Positions 26,751 to 34,502 of a stretch of DNA of 64,000 nt are shown here, in pieces. This DNA is from Syntrophotalea carbinolica DSM 2380. GTDB taxonomy: Bacteria > Desulfobacterota > Desulfuromonadia > Desulfuromonadales > Syntrophotaleaceae. Within the stretch, counting starts at the first letter, position 1. Every line of letters starts with the position of its first letter. The notes under the pieces are model-generated. The model worked only from the letters and a program-made list of their open reading frames with translations, was not told the DNA's origin and made no database searches. Location: assembly GCF_000012885.1 (NCBI RefSeq), contig NC_007498.2:124001-188000 (forward strand). The letters run 5' to 3'. Both the position numbers and the translations under genes were made by a program.

Positions 26751-27689
26751 GTGACAACGGTACGCACTATAAAATCTTCTAACGCAGAAAAATTGAGCAA
26801 GACAGAATGGTTTATGTCGCTGAACTACGCCCAACGACAGCGCCTGAGATATTTTGAAGCTAGGCTATTGTGGGAAGGCCATGTAAATCGACAGGAGGTA
26901 TGCGATCAATTTGGAGTGACGGCAAACCACTTCACTCGAGACGTCAGACTTTATAAAGCGCACTTTCCTGAGAACATTTCCTACGACGTTTCAAAGCGCA
27001 CATACAAGCCAACCCATAAATTCAATCCCAAAATTGCCAACGGTCAACCCGAAGAATACCTTGCCCTGCTCCGGGGATATGCAAATCATCCATCAACGTC
27101 TATTTTGGCTGAAATTGGATCCTTTGTTCCGACGAGTGTAATGGAGGAACCTCAAGGCGTAATAGACCAAAAATTATTGCGGATAATATTATTTGGAATC
27201 CATCATCGACTTGGAGTTCGAATTAATTACCAGTCTTTCTCCCATGGAGAAGTATCTGAGCGAACGGTTTGGCCTCACGCGCTTGCATGGGCTGGCTTCC
27301 GTTGGCATGTTCGGGCTTACGATCAAATTCGAGGAGGGTACATCGATCTCGTCTTGACACGTATTTTGAATGCCAATGCAGGAAAAGAAGAGATCCCTAG
27401 TGATGCTGGAAGGGATAATGATTGGTATGAAACTGAAGAAATCGAAATTATTCCAGCGCCACATCTATCGGCCACACAACAGCAGGCTGTAGCCAATGAA
27501 TATGGGATGAAAAAAACGTCAACTGGTTATCAGTGGTCTGTGACTATACGACGTTGTCTAGTGCCATATTTCTTGTACTATTACAGGCTCGATGAAGAGC
27601 CTAAACAAAACCAAACCAACACATTTCATCGACGTGTTATCCTCAAAAATGCAGCAGAGATTTGCAAGCACACCTTCCCAGAAGATTAA
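26751..27689 (+). CDS. WYL-domain transcriptional regulator (BrxR/CapW-like)
   Basis: A 312-residue protein. Residues ~25-95 form a winged helix in the BrxR/CapW style (QRQRLRYFEARLLWEGHVNR, then VCDQFGVTANHFTRDV, LYKAHFPENISYD). Residues ~140-220 are a WYL-type domain (VRINYQSFSHGEVSERTVWP, ALAWAGFRWHVRAYD), and a C-terminal extension follows. BrxR-type proteins are dimeric repressors placed divergent to phage-defence operons, and the WYL domain is thought to sense a ligand. The start is GTG at 26751 behind AGGGAT. It is divergent to the methylase, and the palindrome at 26677-26703 is its probable site. Confidence 0.88.
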   Translation: MTTVRTIKSSNAEKLSKTEWFMSLNYAQRQRLRYFEARLLWEGHVNRQEVCDQFGVTANHFTRDVRLYKAHFPENISYDVSKRTYKPTHKFNPKIANGQPEEYLALLRGYANHPSTSILAEIGSFVPTSVMEEPQGVIDQKLLRIILFGIHHRLGVRINYQSFSHGEVSERTVWPHALAWAGFRWHVRAYDQIRGGYIDLVLTRILNANAGKEEIPSDAGRDNDWYETEEIEIIPAPHLSATQQQAVANEYGMKKTSTGYQWSVTIRRCLVPYFLYYYRLDEEPKQNQTNTFHRRVILKNAAEICKHTFPED

Positions 27690-27783
27690 AGTAATAGAGT
27701 CCTATTTTCTTTGGGTTAACTGTAGTAGCCACTGCCGGTATATTTTGAACTACAGTGATTCAGACTTGATTTAACACCGAACT

Positions 27784-29061
27784 TTAAAAAGTTCTGCTAA
27801 GGTCATTCTTCGATAAATTCTCTTCTTTGGTTTTTTTTCTTTTCCTGCAAACTTCCCTAACTCCAAGAACTTTTGAAACTTTTCGCTTACTTAAGAGCAT
27901 TCCTTTTTTGCGCAGATATTTAGAGGCTTCCAAAATTTCCTTATCCGTTGGGCCATATGAAGGATGGTACAAAGACTCGTTGACCATCCGCCAATACCAG
28001 AATGGAATCCCTAAACGCATATCACGCAGAAGCTCAGAACTCCATATCTGGTGCTGCCGGCAAAACTGGATAAAATTGTTAGGCCATACATTGAGCAGGT
28101 GCCAAGCAAGCTCAACTAAGGCAAGCCGATCGTGCAACCCCATCAGCTCAACATCATGTTGGTATTTGATAGAGTCCGAAAATCTAACCGAAATGGAAAG
28201 TTGACGTAGTAAAAGATTGGTTGCCTCCCACGCTTTTTTTCGTGCAAGGACTTTTATTATTTGGCGAAGTACAGCGAAATACAGATGAGAGTAGACAGGC
28301 CCCTGCCCAGGGATAAGTACCCATCCTGTTGTTGCAATCCTAAGAAGAAGATTCAGAATAGAAGCTTGCGCAGTTAGAGTTCCATCAGATTGTTCCTTTA
28401 TGGTGCTCAAATCAAAACCACATTGAGGGCACAATATTATGGTCTCAGCATCCGGTGGAGTCCGATGAAAACAAATTGGTTCCCCACATTGAGAACATCG
28501 GTCTTGTAGTAGGCATCTATGCTTTTCGCAGACGGTTACAAAGGCCAACCTCCAACGACAACGGAAATATGGATCTTTGTCTTCGGCAAGACATTTTGGG
28601 CAAAATTGTAAACCAAACCGCCTTCTTTTACGGTGATATACTCCAATCGGCATAATCCAAGGCGAGTTACTGTTTGCAATGAGGCGTTCATAGACCCTTC
28701 CTTCATATTTTCTCAAAGTGGCCGCAAAAACTCTTCGGGGCGGGGTTGCTGTTTTCCGTGCCAAAACTTCAAGGATTTCCCGATCGGCGGATTTGTCGAT
28801 ATCTCTTGTCCAGATTTGTTTTTTGGGCCACGCAAGATCGCAAAAGGTATGTAGTCGAATGGAGTGGGCTCGCGCAAGACGCACAAGCCAGGAGGATAGA
28901 AGTTCGTCCGGCTGGGGTTTAAGGTGAATAGGCCAGAGTTCTCCGGAAAGTCCTGATCTAGACCACGAGGTTGGCCCGTTTCTTCCGCTCGGAAGGGGAG
29001 GCCCAATTGACTTCGTCCAGGACTTTATTGGTGATACATTCGGTTTTACTGCGAATGGCAT
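27784..29061 (-). CDS. tniQ: TniQ/TnsD-family target-site selection protein
   Basis: A protein of up to 425 residues. The TniQ domain starts at PQPDELLSSWLVRLA and has the family zinc-finger cysteines and histidines: CPKC, a CEKH pair, CSQC and CPQC. A helical TnsD-type C-terminus follows and should recognise the attachment gene, here presumably comM. The only ATG in frame is at 29061, overlapping tnsC by ~100 bp. The real start may be a rarer codon after the tnsC stop (28958-28960), where GGAG is present. It is the last gene of the tnsA-tnsB-tnsC-tniQ row. Confidence 0.88.
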   Translation of the reverse strand: MPFAVKPNVSPIKSWTKSIGPPLPSGRNGPTSWSRSGLSGELWPIHLKPQPDELLSSWLVRLARAHSIRLHTFCDLAWPKKQIWTRDIDKSADREILEVLARKTATPPRRVFAATLRKYEGRVYERLIANSNSPWIMPIGVYHRKRRRFGLQFCPKCLAEDKDPYFRCRWRLAFVTVCEKHRCLLQDRCSQCGEPICFHRTPPDAETIILCPQCGFDLSTIKEQSDGTLTAQASILNLLLRIATTGWVLIPGQGPVYSHLYFAVLRQIIKVLARKKAWEATNLLLRQLSISVRFSDSIKYQHDVELMGLHDRLALVELAWHLLNVWPNNFIQFCRQHQIWSSELLRDMRLGIPFWYWRMVNESLYHPSYGPTDKEILEASKYLRKKGMLLSKRKVSKVLGVREVCRKRKKTKEENLSKNDLSRTF

Positions 29062-29854
29062 GAATAGCTGCCTTGTTTAAAAGGTTTGAGAGTTCCCCTA
29101 TTGTTCCTTCGCTCATCGAGAGAAGCCGTGCTGCCATAGAAGTCTCGGTAAGTCGGGAGGGTTTCTGAAGGGGCAACATCTTCTCGAAGCTGGCTAAAAG
29201 CTTAAGAAAGTCCATATTCAACTGCCACTTGGGAAGAACCTCAGGCTCGAAGCGATTGGACAGCTGCGGATCGGTTTGGATGGCACGAAAAGCATCTTTA
29301 GTCCCGACGCCTATAATGGGGATCTGAAGTTCGTTGCCCATATACTTGATGACATTCAAAAATTGTCTCTGCTTCTCAATATGACCGGCAAGAATGTGAT
29401 GGATTTCATCAATGACCAGCATGCCGACGTTGATCCTGCGCATGGTGCCCAAGACCTGCATTTGCTTTTTGCTCACATGGTCCCGGGGTTTAAAGGGTGC
29501 ATAGAGCTTTTCAAGAATCAGGTTGTAAAATCGGTTCTCGTCCGGAACAGGTGGGGCCTGAATGGACAGCACAGGCACAACGATGCCATTGCCCCGGGGA
29601 TTATCGTGGGCCGGATATTTCATGGTGAAGCGGTTGACCAGCATCGTTTTGCCATTGTTGGTGTGGCCAACCAGCAACATATTGGGCATACGATGGATTT
29701 TAGGATGAGCGAGAAGTTCCTCCATGTGATTCAAAATTTCGATCGCCCGGGGATAGCCGATCCACCGCGGACGGCGAATTTTGGCAATGCGTTCCTCGGC
29801 GCTCAGGTCGGCTACTTCCTCTGCCTGAATGTTCTTGGCTTCTCCGTTGGTCAT
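28958..29854 (-). CDS. tnsC: TnsC/TniB-type transposition AAA+ ATPase
   Basis: A 298-residue AAA+ regulator that links target selection (TniQ) to the transposase. The Walker A is GHTNNGKT after PNMLLVG, and the Walker B is GMLVIDEIHHILAG; PIIGVGTKDAF is the sensor segment. The short length and sequence are closer to TniB than to the 555-residue Tn7 TnsC. It begins 22 bp after tnsB and overlaps the longest tniQ frame. Confidence 0.93.
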   Translation of the reverse strand: MTNGEAKNIQAEEVADLSAEERIAKIRRPRWIGYPRAIEILNHMEELLAHPKIHRMPNMLLVGHTNNGKTMLVNRFTMKYPAHDNPRGNGIVVPVLSIQAPPVPDENRFYNLILEKLYAPFKPRDHVSKKQMQVLGTMRRINVGMLVIDEIHHILAGHIEKQRQFLNVIKYMGNELQIPIIGVGTKDAFRAIQTDPQLSNRFEPEVLPKWQLNMDFLKLLASFEKMLPLQKPSRLTETSMAARLLSMSEGTIGELSNLLNKAAIHAIRSKTECITNKVLDEVNWASPSERKKRANLVV

Positions 29855-29876
29855 TGGGCTTCCTCCACGGACTTTC

Positions 29877-31754
29877 TTACCACTCTTCCATCTCGTCGAA
29901 CGGCGCGATGTCCTCGCTGAGATTGTCCAGGTTCAGTTCGGAATCGGGCGCTTGCGGTTCAGTGGAGGGCCTGTTCTGAGAGGCTTCCAGATGGGTACGC
30001 TTTCGCTGCCTCATTCGCCTGGTCTTCTTGGTCTCCTTGACGGCCTGTTCCTCCAAGGCTCGCATGCGCTCGTAGGCGTCGAAGATCAGATCCTCGTTGA
30101 TGTCCTTGGTTCCCTCTTCCTTGAGCCGGCGTCTAGCCTCGCGAAATTCCCAAATGCTGATCGCAGGCCGGGAACTGTCCCGGTAGGGAATCTCGTAATA
30201 CTGGTTGACCTCCGGATCATGGAAGAAAATGACGCTGATGTCCCGGGGATCCCTTCGGATCAGAAACTTGCGTTTTTTTTGGTCGCCAGGCTCCTTAGCG
30301 TTGATCCACCGGCGCAACACGTCATGGTAATAATGAACTTCGTCGATCACTATTCCGTATTTCTGGACCGAGCGTTTGGTGTAGGGCATCAGGTCCAAGC
30401 GTAGTCGATCCTCATCCATGACCCTGGCCGGAAGACCCCGCCCGGGGCTCTCTCCGTCGCCGAAGATACCACGCTCGAACATCTGGATGGGGCTGGTCTT
30501 GATCGCGCTGTGCGCCTTTTGGTGGTACACCTCAGTGATGAAGATCGCCAACCATTTTTCGAACTCTGACAAGGTCATGGCCGCCGAACCCTCGGAGTCG
30601 TATCCCTCCCGTTGCTGGATGTTCGAAAAGGTGGTCCCGGGAAGGGCGTGGATGTCCTCGTTGAAAGTCCCCAGGAGCCTCTCGATGTGTCCACCGAAAT
30701 GGGGCCGGGCCACCGGACGCCAGACCAGGTCGATCTGGTAGTCTTGGCAGGCTCGCTTGAGCATATTGCCACGGAACTCCTTAGCGTTGTCAGCGTGAAC
30801 GGTCCCGGGGAGTCCCCAGACCGGCCAAGGAGTGGTGATTTGGTGCTTGGCCAGCCATTTTTCCTTGCCCAGGATCGCGTGGGACAGGCAAAGTCCAACA
30901 GACAGGGCGCTCGGAGGATCGAAGGAGACATAAAGGCCAGCCACCATCCGGCTGAACACATCGATGGCCAGGGTGATCCACGGTCTTCCCACGGGTCTGC
31001 GGTCGAGATCGTCCACGAGGATGATGTCGAGCTTGGTGTGGTCGATCTGAATCACGGCCAGGGGCCAATCGGCCTCGGGGAAGCTGCCCAGGACAGGTCC
31101 GAAGGTTTCCTCGGCCTTGTCGGCACCATGGCGACAGCTCATCTTCTCCTTTTCGGAAAGAAGCAGGATGCGGTTGCGCACAGTGTTAAGGGAGGGGGCC
31201 TGAAGATTGGCGTTGCGGCAAAGCCCCGCCACTTCCTTAAAAGTCTTGGTGATGGAATAGCGTTTCTTGGACAGGTATTTACCCTTAATGGTTCCTTCCA
31301 AGATCTTTTCCACTTCCTTGGGCAGACGGCCTTTTCCGCGCCCGCCGGAGGAACGGTTGGTAAGAAGGGCAGAGACGCGGCCCAGGTCCTCATAGGCCTC
31401 GATCCAACGGTAGATGGTGGCAGGGTGGACCTTGGCCAATTTCGCCCGTTTCTTGACATCATCGAGGGTTCTGCCTTTGTTTTGCAGCAAGGGGCGAATG
31501 ATGTTGAATCGCTCTTGCGCTACAAGCCAATCTTCGTCGCTGATCAGGGACAATTCTGGTGCGACGGTTTCCTCGTCTTCGCCTTTTGAAGGCGCCTCCA
31601 TGGGGCGGATTCCTTCGATGGAAAGCCGCTTCTTTTCCCCGGTGGCCACGTCCTCGGCCAAGACCGAATGAAGGTCCAACAAGTGGGTGATCCGATAAGT
31701 TTTGCCGGAAAAGAGGACCGACTGGCCGGGTACCAGTTCGAGATTACCGTTCAT
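29877..31754 (-). CDS. tnsB: TnsB/TniA-type DDE transposase
   Basis: A 625-residue Mu/Tn7-family transposase. The N-terminal helix-turn-helix domains (~100-190; AKVHPATIYRWIEAYEDLG) bind the end repeats. The catalytic core has first Asp in VIQIDHTKLDI, second Asp in VHADNAKEFRG and Glu in FGGHIERLLGTF. A beta-barrel and basic C-terminus that contact TnsC follow (KKTRRMRQRKRTHLEAS). It performs 3' end cleavage and strand transfer. It lies 15 bp downstream of tnsA. Confidence 0.95.
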   Translation of the reverse strand: MNGNLELVPGQSVLFSGKTYRITHLLDLHSVLAEDVATGEKKRLSIEGIRPMEAPSKGEDEETVAPELSLISDEDWLVAQERFNIIRPLLQNKGRTLDDVKKRAKLAKVHPATIYRWIEAYEDLGRVSALLTNRSSGGRGKGRLPKEVEKILEGTIKGKYLSKKRYSITKTFKEVAGLCRNANLQAPSLNTVRNRILLLSEKEKMSCRHGADKAEETFGPVLGSFPEADWPLAVIQIDHTKLDIILVDDLDRRPVGRPWITLAIDVFSRMVAGLYVSFDPPSALSVGLCLSHAILGKEKWLAKHQITTPWPVWGLPGTVHADNAKEFRGNMLKRACQDYQIDLVWRPVARPHFGGHIERLLGTFNEDIHALPGTTFSNIQQREGYDSEGSAAMTLSEFEKWLAIFITEVYHQKAHSAIKTSPIQMFERGIFGDGESPGRGLPARVMDEDRLRLDLMPYTKRSVQKYGIVIDEVHYYHDVLRRWINAKEPGDQKKRKFLIRRDPRDISVIFFHDPEVNQYYEIPYRDSSRPAISIWEFREARRRLKEEGTKDINEDLIFDAYERMRALEEQAVKETKKTRRMRQRKRTHLEASQNRPSTEPQAPDSELNLDNLSEDIAPFDEMEEW

Positions 31755-31769
31755 GGGATGCTCCTTCCG

Positions 31770-32432
31770 TCAGATCTCGGTCGTCCAGATGCGGCTGTGC
31801 ATGGTTAATGGCAAGGTCAGGTCGGTGCCGATCCTTTTCTCATAGACCATGCGCCACAAGACGGGCAAAAGCTCAGCGCGCCGCCACTTATCCTGGAACA
31901 CCGCCAGCAATAGTGATTGCGGATCGGCCTCCCGAAGCTCGAACATGGCCTGCAGCAGCAGTTCCCGGAACTCAGAACAGGCCGGCACGCGGCGGTAAGG
32001 ACGTAGAAACTTGACGTTCTTCAGGTACGGCGTGCGAATTTCCTTTTCGGTTAATATCCGAAACCGCCAGCCGCGGCTCTTGGCGTACTTGCGTGCGGCC
32101 TTGAATTTGGGTTTGTATTTCTTCCAGTCATTCAGCAAATCGTTCCGGTATTTGATTTCACACAGCCAAGGACACATGTCCTTTGCTGGCACAATGTCCT
32201 TGCGAAAGACCACCAGCCCGTCCGGGGTATAAGTTCGGGACTTGCCAGCCCTGTCCAAGTATTCAATCCGAACCGGCTGTTCCTCGTACCGCTGGACGTT
32301 GTGATCGAAGTCCAGTATCATGAAAAAATCCTTCTCCAGCCCGGACTCGAAGCCTGTTGAGTCCTCGTTCTTGGAACTGGCGACGTAGCCGGTGATGTTG
32401 CGATAGTTCTTGGGAATTTTCCGGACAGGCAT
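31770..32432 (-). CDS. tnsA: TnsA-type transposon endonuclease
   Basis: A 220-residue restriction-like nuclease that makes the 5' cuts, so the element moves by cut-and-paste. The active site is visible as Glu in FESGLEKDFF, Asp in YTPDGLVVFR and the ExK in CEIKYRN; a C-terminal TnsB/TnsC-contact region follows. The ATG at 32432 is chosen because GAGG lies just upstream; a TTG 12 nt earlier is in frame. It is the first gene from the right end, 22 bp from the nearest end repeat. Confidence 0.93.
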   Translation of the reverse strand: MPVRKIPKNYRNITGYVASSKNEDSTGFESGLEKDFFMILDFDHNVQRYEEQPVRIEYLDRAGKSRTYTPDGLVVFRKDIVPAKDMCPWLCEIKYRNDLLNDWKKYKPKFKAARKYAKSRGWRFRILTEKEIRTPYLKNVKFLRPYRRVPACSEFRELLLQAMFELREADPQSLLLAVFQDKWRRAELLPVLWRMVYEKRIGTDLTLPLTMHSRIWTTEI

Positions 32433-32453
32433 TTTTTTCCTCAATCGTCAAGG

Positions 32454-32586
32454 CATTCGCATGAACTTGTGAAAAAAGGGCAGGTATTCGCAAGGACTTT
32501 TGGATTAATTCGCAAGGACTGATGAAAAAAAGCCCTCTGGATACTCCTTATTGGGTTTATATTCGCACAAACTTTTGAAAATGTCA
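32454..32586 (-). repeat. Right transposon end with four TnsB-type repeats
   Basis: Four repeats sharing ATTCGCA (inverted relative to the left end) lie at about 32454-32471, 32485-32503, 32508-32524 and 32561-32578, followed by TGTCA at 32582-32586. They are irregularly spaced, unlike the contiguous left-end array. Confidence 0.88.
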
Positions 32587-33261
32587 GGCGGGTCGGTACC
32601 CCGCCCCGGGGAAGTGTCCCTCTCCCACAACGGCGTACTGTTTCTCGACGAACTGCTCGAATTCAAGAAAAACGTGCTGGAGATGCTGCGCCAGCCTTTG
32701 GAGGACGGCCAGGTCACCATCAGCCGCGCCTCCTCGACTTTGACCTATCCCGCCCGTTTCATGCTGGTGGCCGCCACCAATCCCTGCCCCTGCGGTTATC
32801 TCGGCGACAGCCTGCAGTCGTGCAGTTGTACCCCGCTGATGATCCAGCGTTACCGCTCGCGGCTGTCCGGGCCGCTGCTCGACCGCATCGATCTGCACAT
32901 CGAAGTGCCGCGCATTCCCCACCGCGACCTGTCCGACCCTGCCGACGGTGAAAGCAGCGCTGCCATCCGCGCCCGCGTCGAGCAGGCCCGCGACATTCAG
33001 CGGCAACGTTTCGCCGGTACGGCCACCACCTGCAACGCCCACATGACCAGCCGCCAGCTGCGCCGTTTCTGCAGCCTCGATAAGGAAGGCGAGCAGTTGA
33101 TGGAAATGGTCACCGACCGCTTGGGCTATTCCGCCCGTACCTATACGCGCATCCTCAAAGTGGCCCGCACCATCGCAGATCTGGCAGGCTGCGAGCATAT
33201 CCTGCAACCGCACCTAGCTGAGGCGATTCAATATCGCAGTCTGGATCGTAAGACGTTGTAA
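32587..33261 (+). pseudogene. comM: comM (yifB), 3' part
   Basis: The last 222 codons of comM, beginning with the duplicated GGCGG. It carries SVPRPGEVSLSHNGVLFLDE (Walker B region), the NPCPCGYLGD zinc-like motif, the LLDRIDLHIEV arginine-finger region and the C-terminal Mg-chelatase domain ending at TAA 33259-33261. An internal ATG (32581) could start a partial product, but it lacks the Walker A. Together with 14656-15515 it makes a 509-residue protein of normal ComM length. Confidence 0.95.
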
Positions 33262-33373
33262 CCTTGACCTTTTCTTCGATGAAGAAGGGGAAAGTCAGTT
33301 TAAGACAGGGGAGGTGCGGGGGAATACAGAATGCCCCCTAAAAAACTCCACGATAGGAAGAAAGCTTACCATG

Positions 33374-33886
33374 TCAGGGCAGTGATTCTTGGAGGGGTGT
33401 TTCGGTTGTCGAAGGTACGGCCGTGTTTCTGTTTTCCGGTTTGTAGACAAACTCCCACTCGCTATAGCGTTTGCAGTTGGCGAAATGGGCGTATTCGTGA
33501 GGAAAGCCGTCTTTTTTGAAAGGCTCGAGGTTGCTGGATGAGCGCACCCCGGTTATGGTTCCCGAGGCATCCCTGATCAGAACGAAATCCGTTCCGGTGA
33601 TCGGATCCTTGAAAAAACGGCGGATATGGCGAACGCGCTGGAGAAACCGGGGATCGCGCTCCAATACCTCAAGATTGGGAGGATATGTCGCACGGGTCAC
33701 CCGATAATAGCTCGCAATGGCCTTGCGATACTGGTTGCCCCGCCATAGCAGTTCCTGCTCTTTGGAGCGCTGCACTTTGGTTTTCCAGGTGGTGCCGACA
33801 ATGCCCGCGCCGAGGCCCATGATGACAACCATGATAAGCACCGCCATCAGGGCCACGCCGCGTTGGTTTTGGAAAATCCGACACAT
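33374..33886 (-). CDS. Type II secretion pseudopilin-like protein
   Basis: A 170-residue protein with a prepilin leader. After a short basic N-terminus (MCRIFQNQRG) comes a hydrophobic helix (VALMAVLIMVVIMGLGAGI). The G-V junction fits prepilin peptidase, but Glu5 of the mature helix is absent, as in minor pseudopilins. The soluble part has RRFFKDPITGTDF, a GspG/OxpG-like loop. It lies downstream of the Rhs and immunity genes on the same strand. The ATG at 33886 is preferred over one 21 nt upstream because it gives a normal leader length. Confidence 0.75.
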   Translation of the reverse strand: MCRIFQNQRGVALMAVLIMVVIMGLGAGIVGTTWKTKVQRSKEQELLWRGNQYRKAIASYYRVTRATYPPNLEVLERDPRFLQRVRHIRRFFKDPITGTDFVLIRDASGTITGVRSSSNLEPFKKDGFPHEYAHFANCKRYSEWEFVYKPENRNTAVPSTTETPLQESLP

Positions 33887-34007
33887 GTATTCTGGAATTG
33901 CTGGCACCTCTGCTACCTTGATATTGAGTATTTTGACACCGTTGCTTCAGCCCAGTTGAATTTACCGAGGGCATGCTACCTTCGTTTCAGCGCCAGCTAT
34001 ATCTCCT

Positions 34008-34502
34008 TCAGGGGGTCAGATTTGCTCGTTTCTGTTCAACAATAATATCCATTTCTCTGATCCAACTGATGACTAATTCCTGTTCTCTTTGGCTTAACTT
34101 CATAAAGGTCGGATCTTCTTGGAATTTTATTAAATGAATTTTGAATTGCAAAGCATCGTTACCGATAATCTCTATAAACATGAGTGCGCTGGAGGTATCC
34201 AAATAGCAATTTAATAATACTAGCCTATAAAAATAAAGTCGGTCTTCTAAAGGCAGACGTTTGATGGCTTTTCCTCTGTCAACTAAAACATTCTCCCAGT
34301 ATCCACCTGAAAATTCACTTAAAAACTTTGCGGTTAATACTTTTTGTATATTTGCCCTTACCTCAGGTGTTTTGGCTGATAAGGAAGGTAGTAATATTTT
34401 ATTAGCAAAAATAGCAAATGACAATAACAGAAAGATAACGATGACACAAAGTGACCATATTAAAAGTTTTGACCACTTATTATTTAATTTGTAAAGTTCC
34501 AT
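34008..34502 (-). CDS. Probable immunity protein for the Rhs toxin
   Basis: A 164-residue protein with one N-terminal membrane helix (~residues 13-38; LLIWSLCVIVIFLLLSFAIF) and a helical periplasmic domain. No family recognised. It starts inside the last 23 bp of the Rhs gene and is strongly AT-rich like the adjacent Rhs C-terminus. Position and size are those of an immunity gene, and a periplasm-exposed immunity protein fits a cell-wall-targeting toxin. This is inference from context. Confidence 0.6.
   Translation of the reverse strand: MELYKLNNKWSKLLIWSLCVIVIFLLLSFAIFANKILLPSLSAKTPEVRANIQKVLTAKFLSEFSGGYWENVLVDRGKAIKRLPLEDRLYFYRLVLLNCYLDTSSALMFIEIIGNDALQFKIHLIKFQEDPTFMKLSQREQELVISWIREMDIIVEQKRANLTP

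Larger units (their letters stand above)
15516..32586. mobile_element. Tn7-like transposon (Tn6022/tnsABC-tniQ type) inserted in comM
   Basis: The element spans 17,071 bp. A 5-bp duplication GGCGG flanks it (15511-15515 and 32587-32591). Both ends show matching terminal sequence: left TGTCAATTTCAGAAGTT, right (read inward) TGACATTTTCAAAAGTT, each leading into TnsB-type repeats. Deleting the element plus one GGCGG restores the comM frame as GLIGG-GSVPRPGEV. It carries tnsA, tnsB, tnsC and tniQ at the right end, a TnsE-like gene at the left and cargo between. comM is a known attachment gene for Tn6022-type Tn7 relatives such as the AbaR backbones of Acinetobacter. The cargo contains defence-like genes plus one nested IS481-family insertion. 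Confidence 0.95.
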
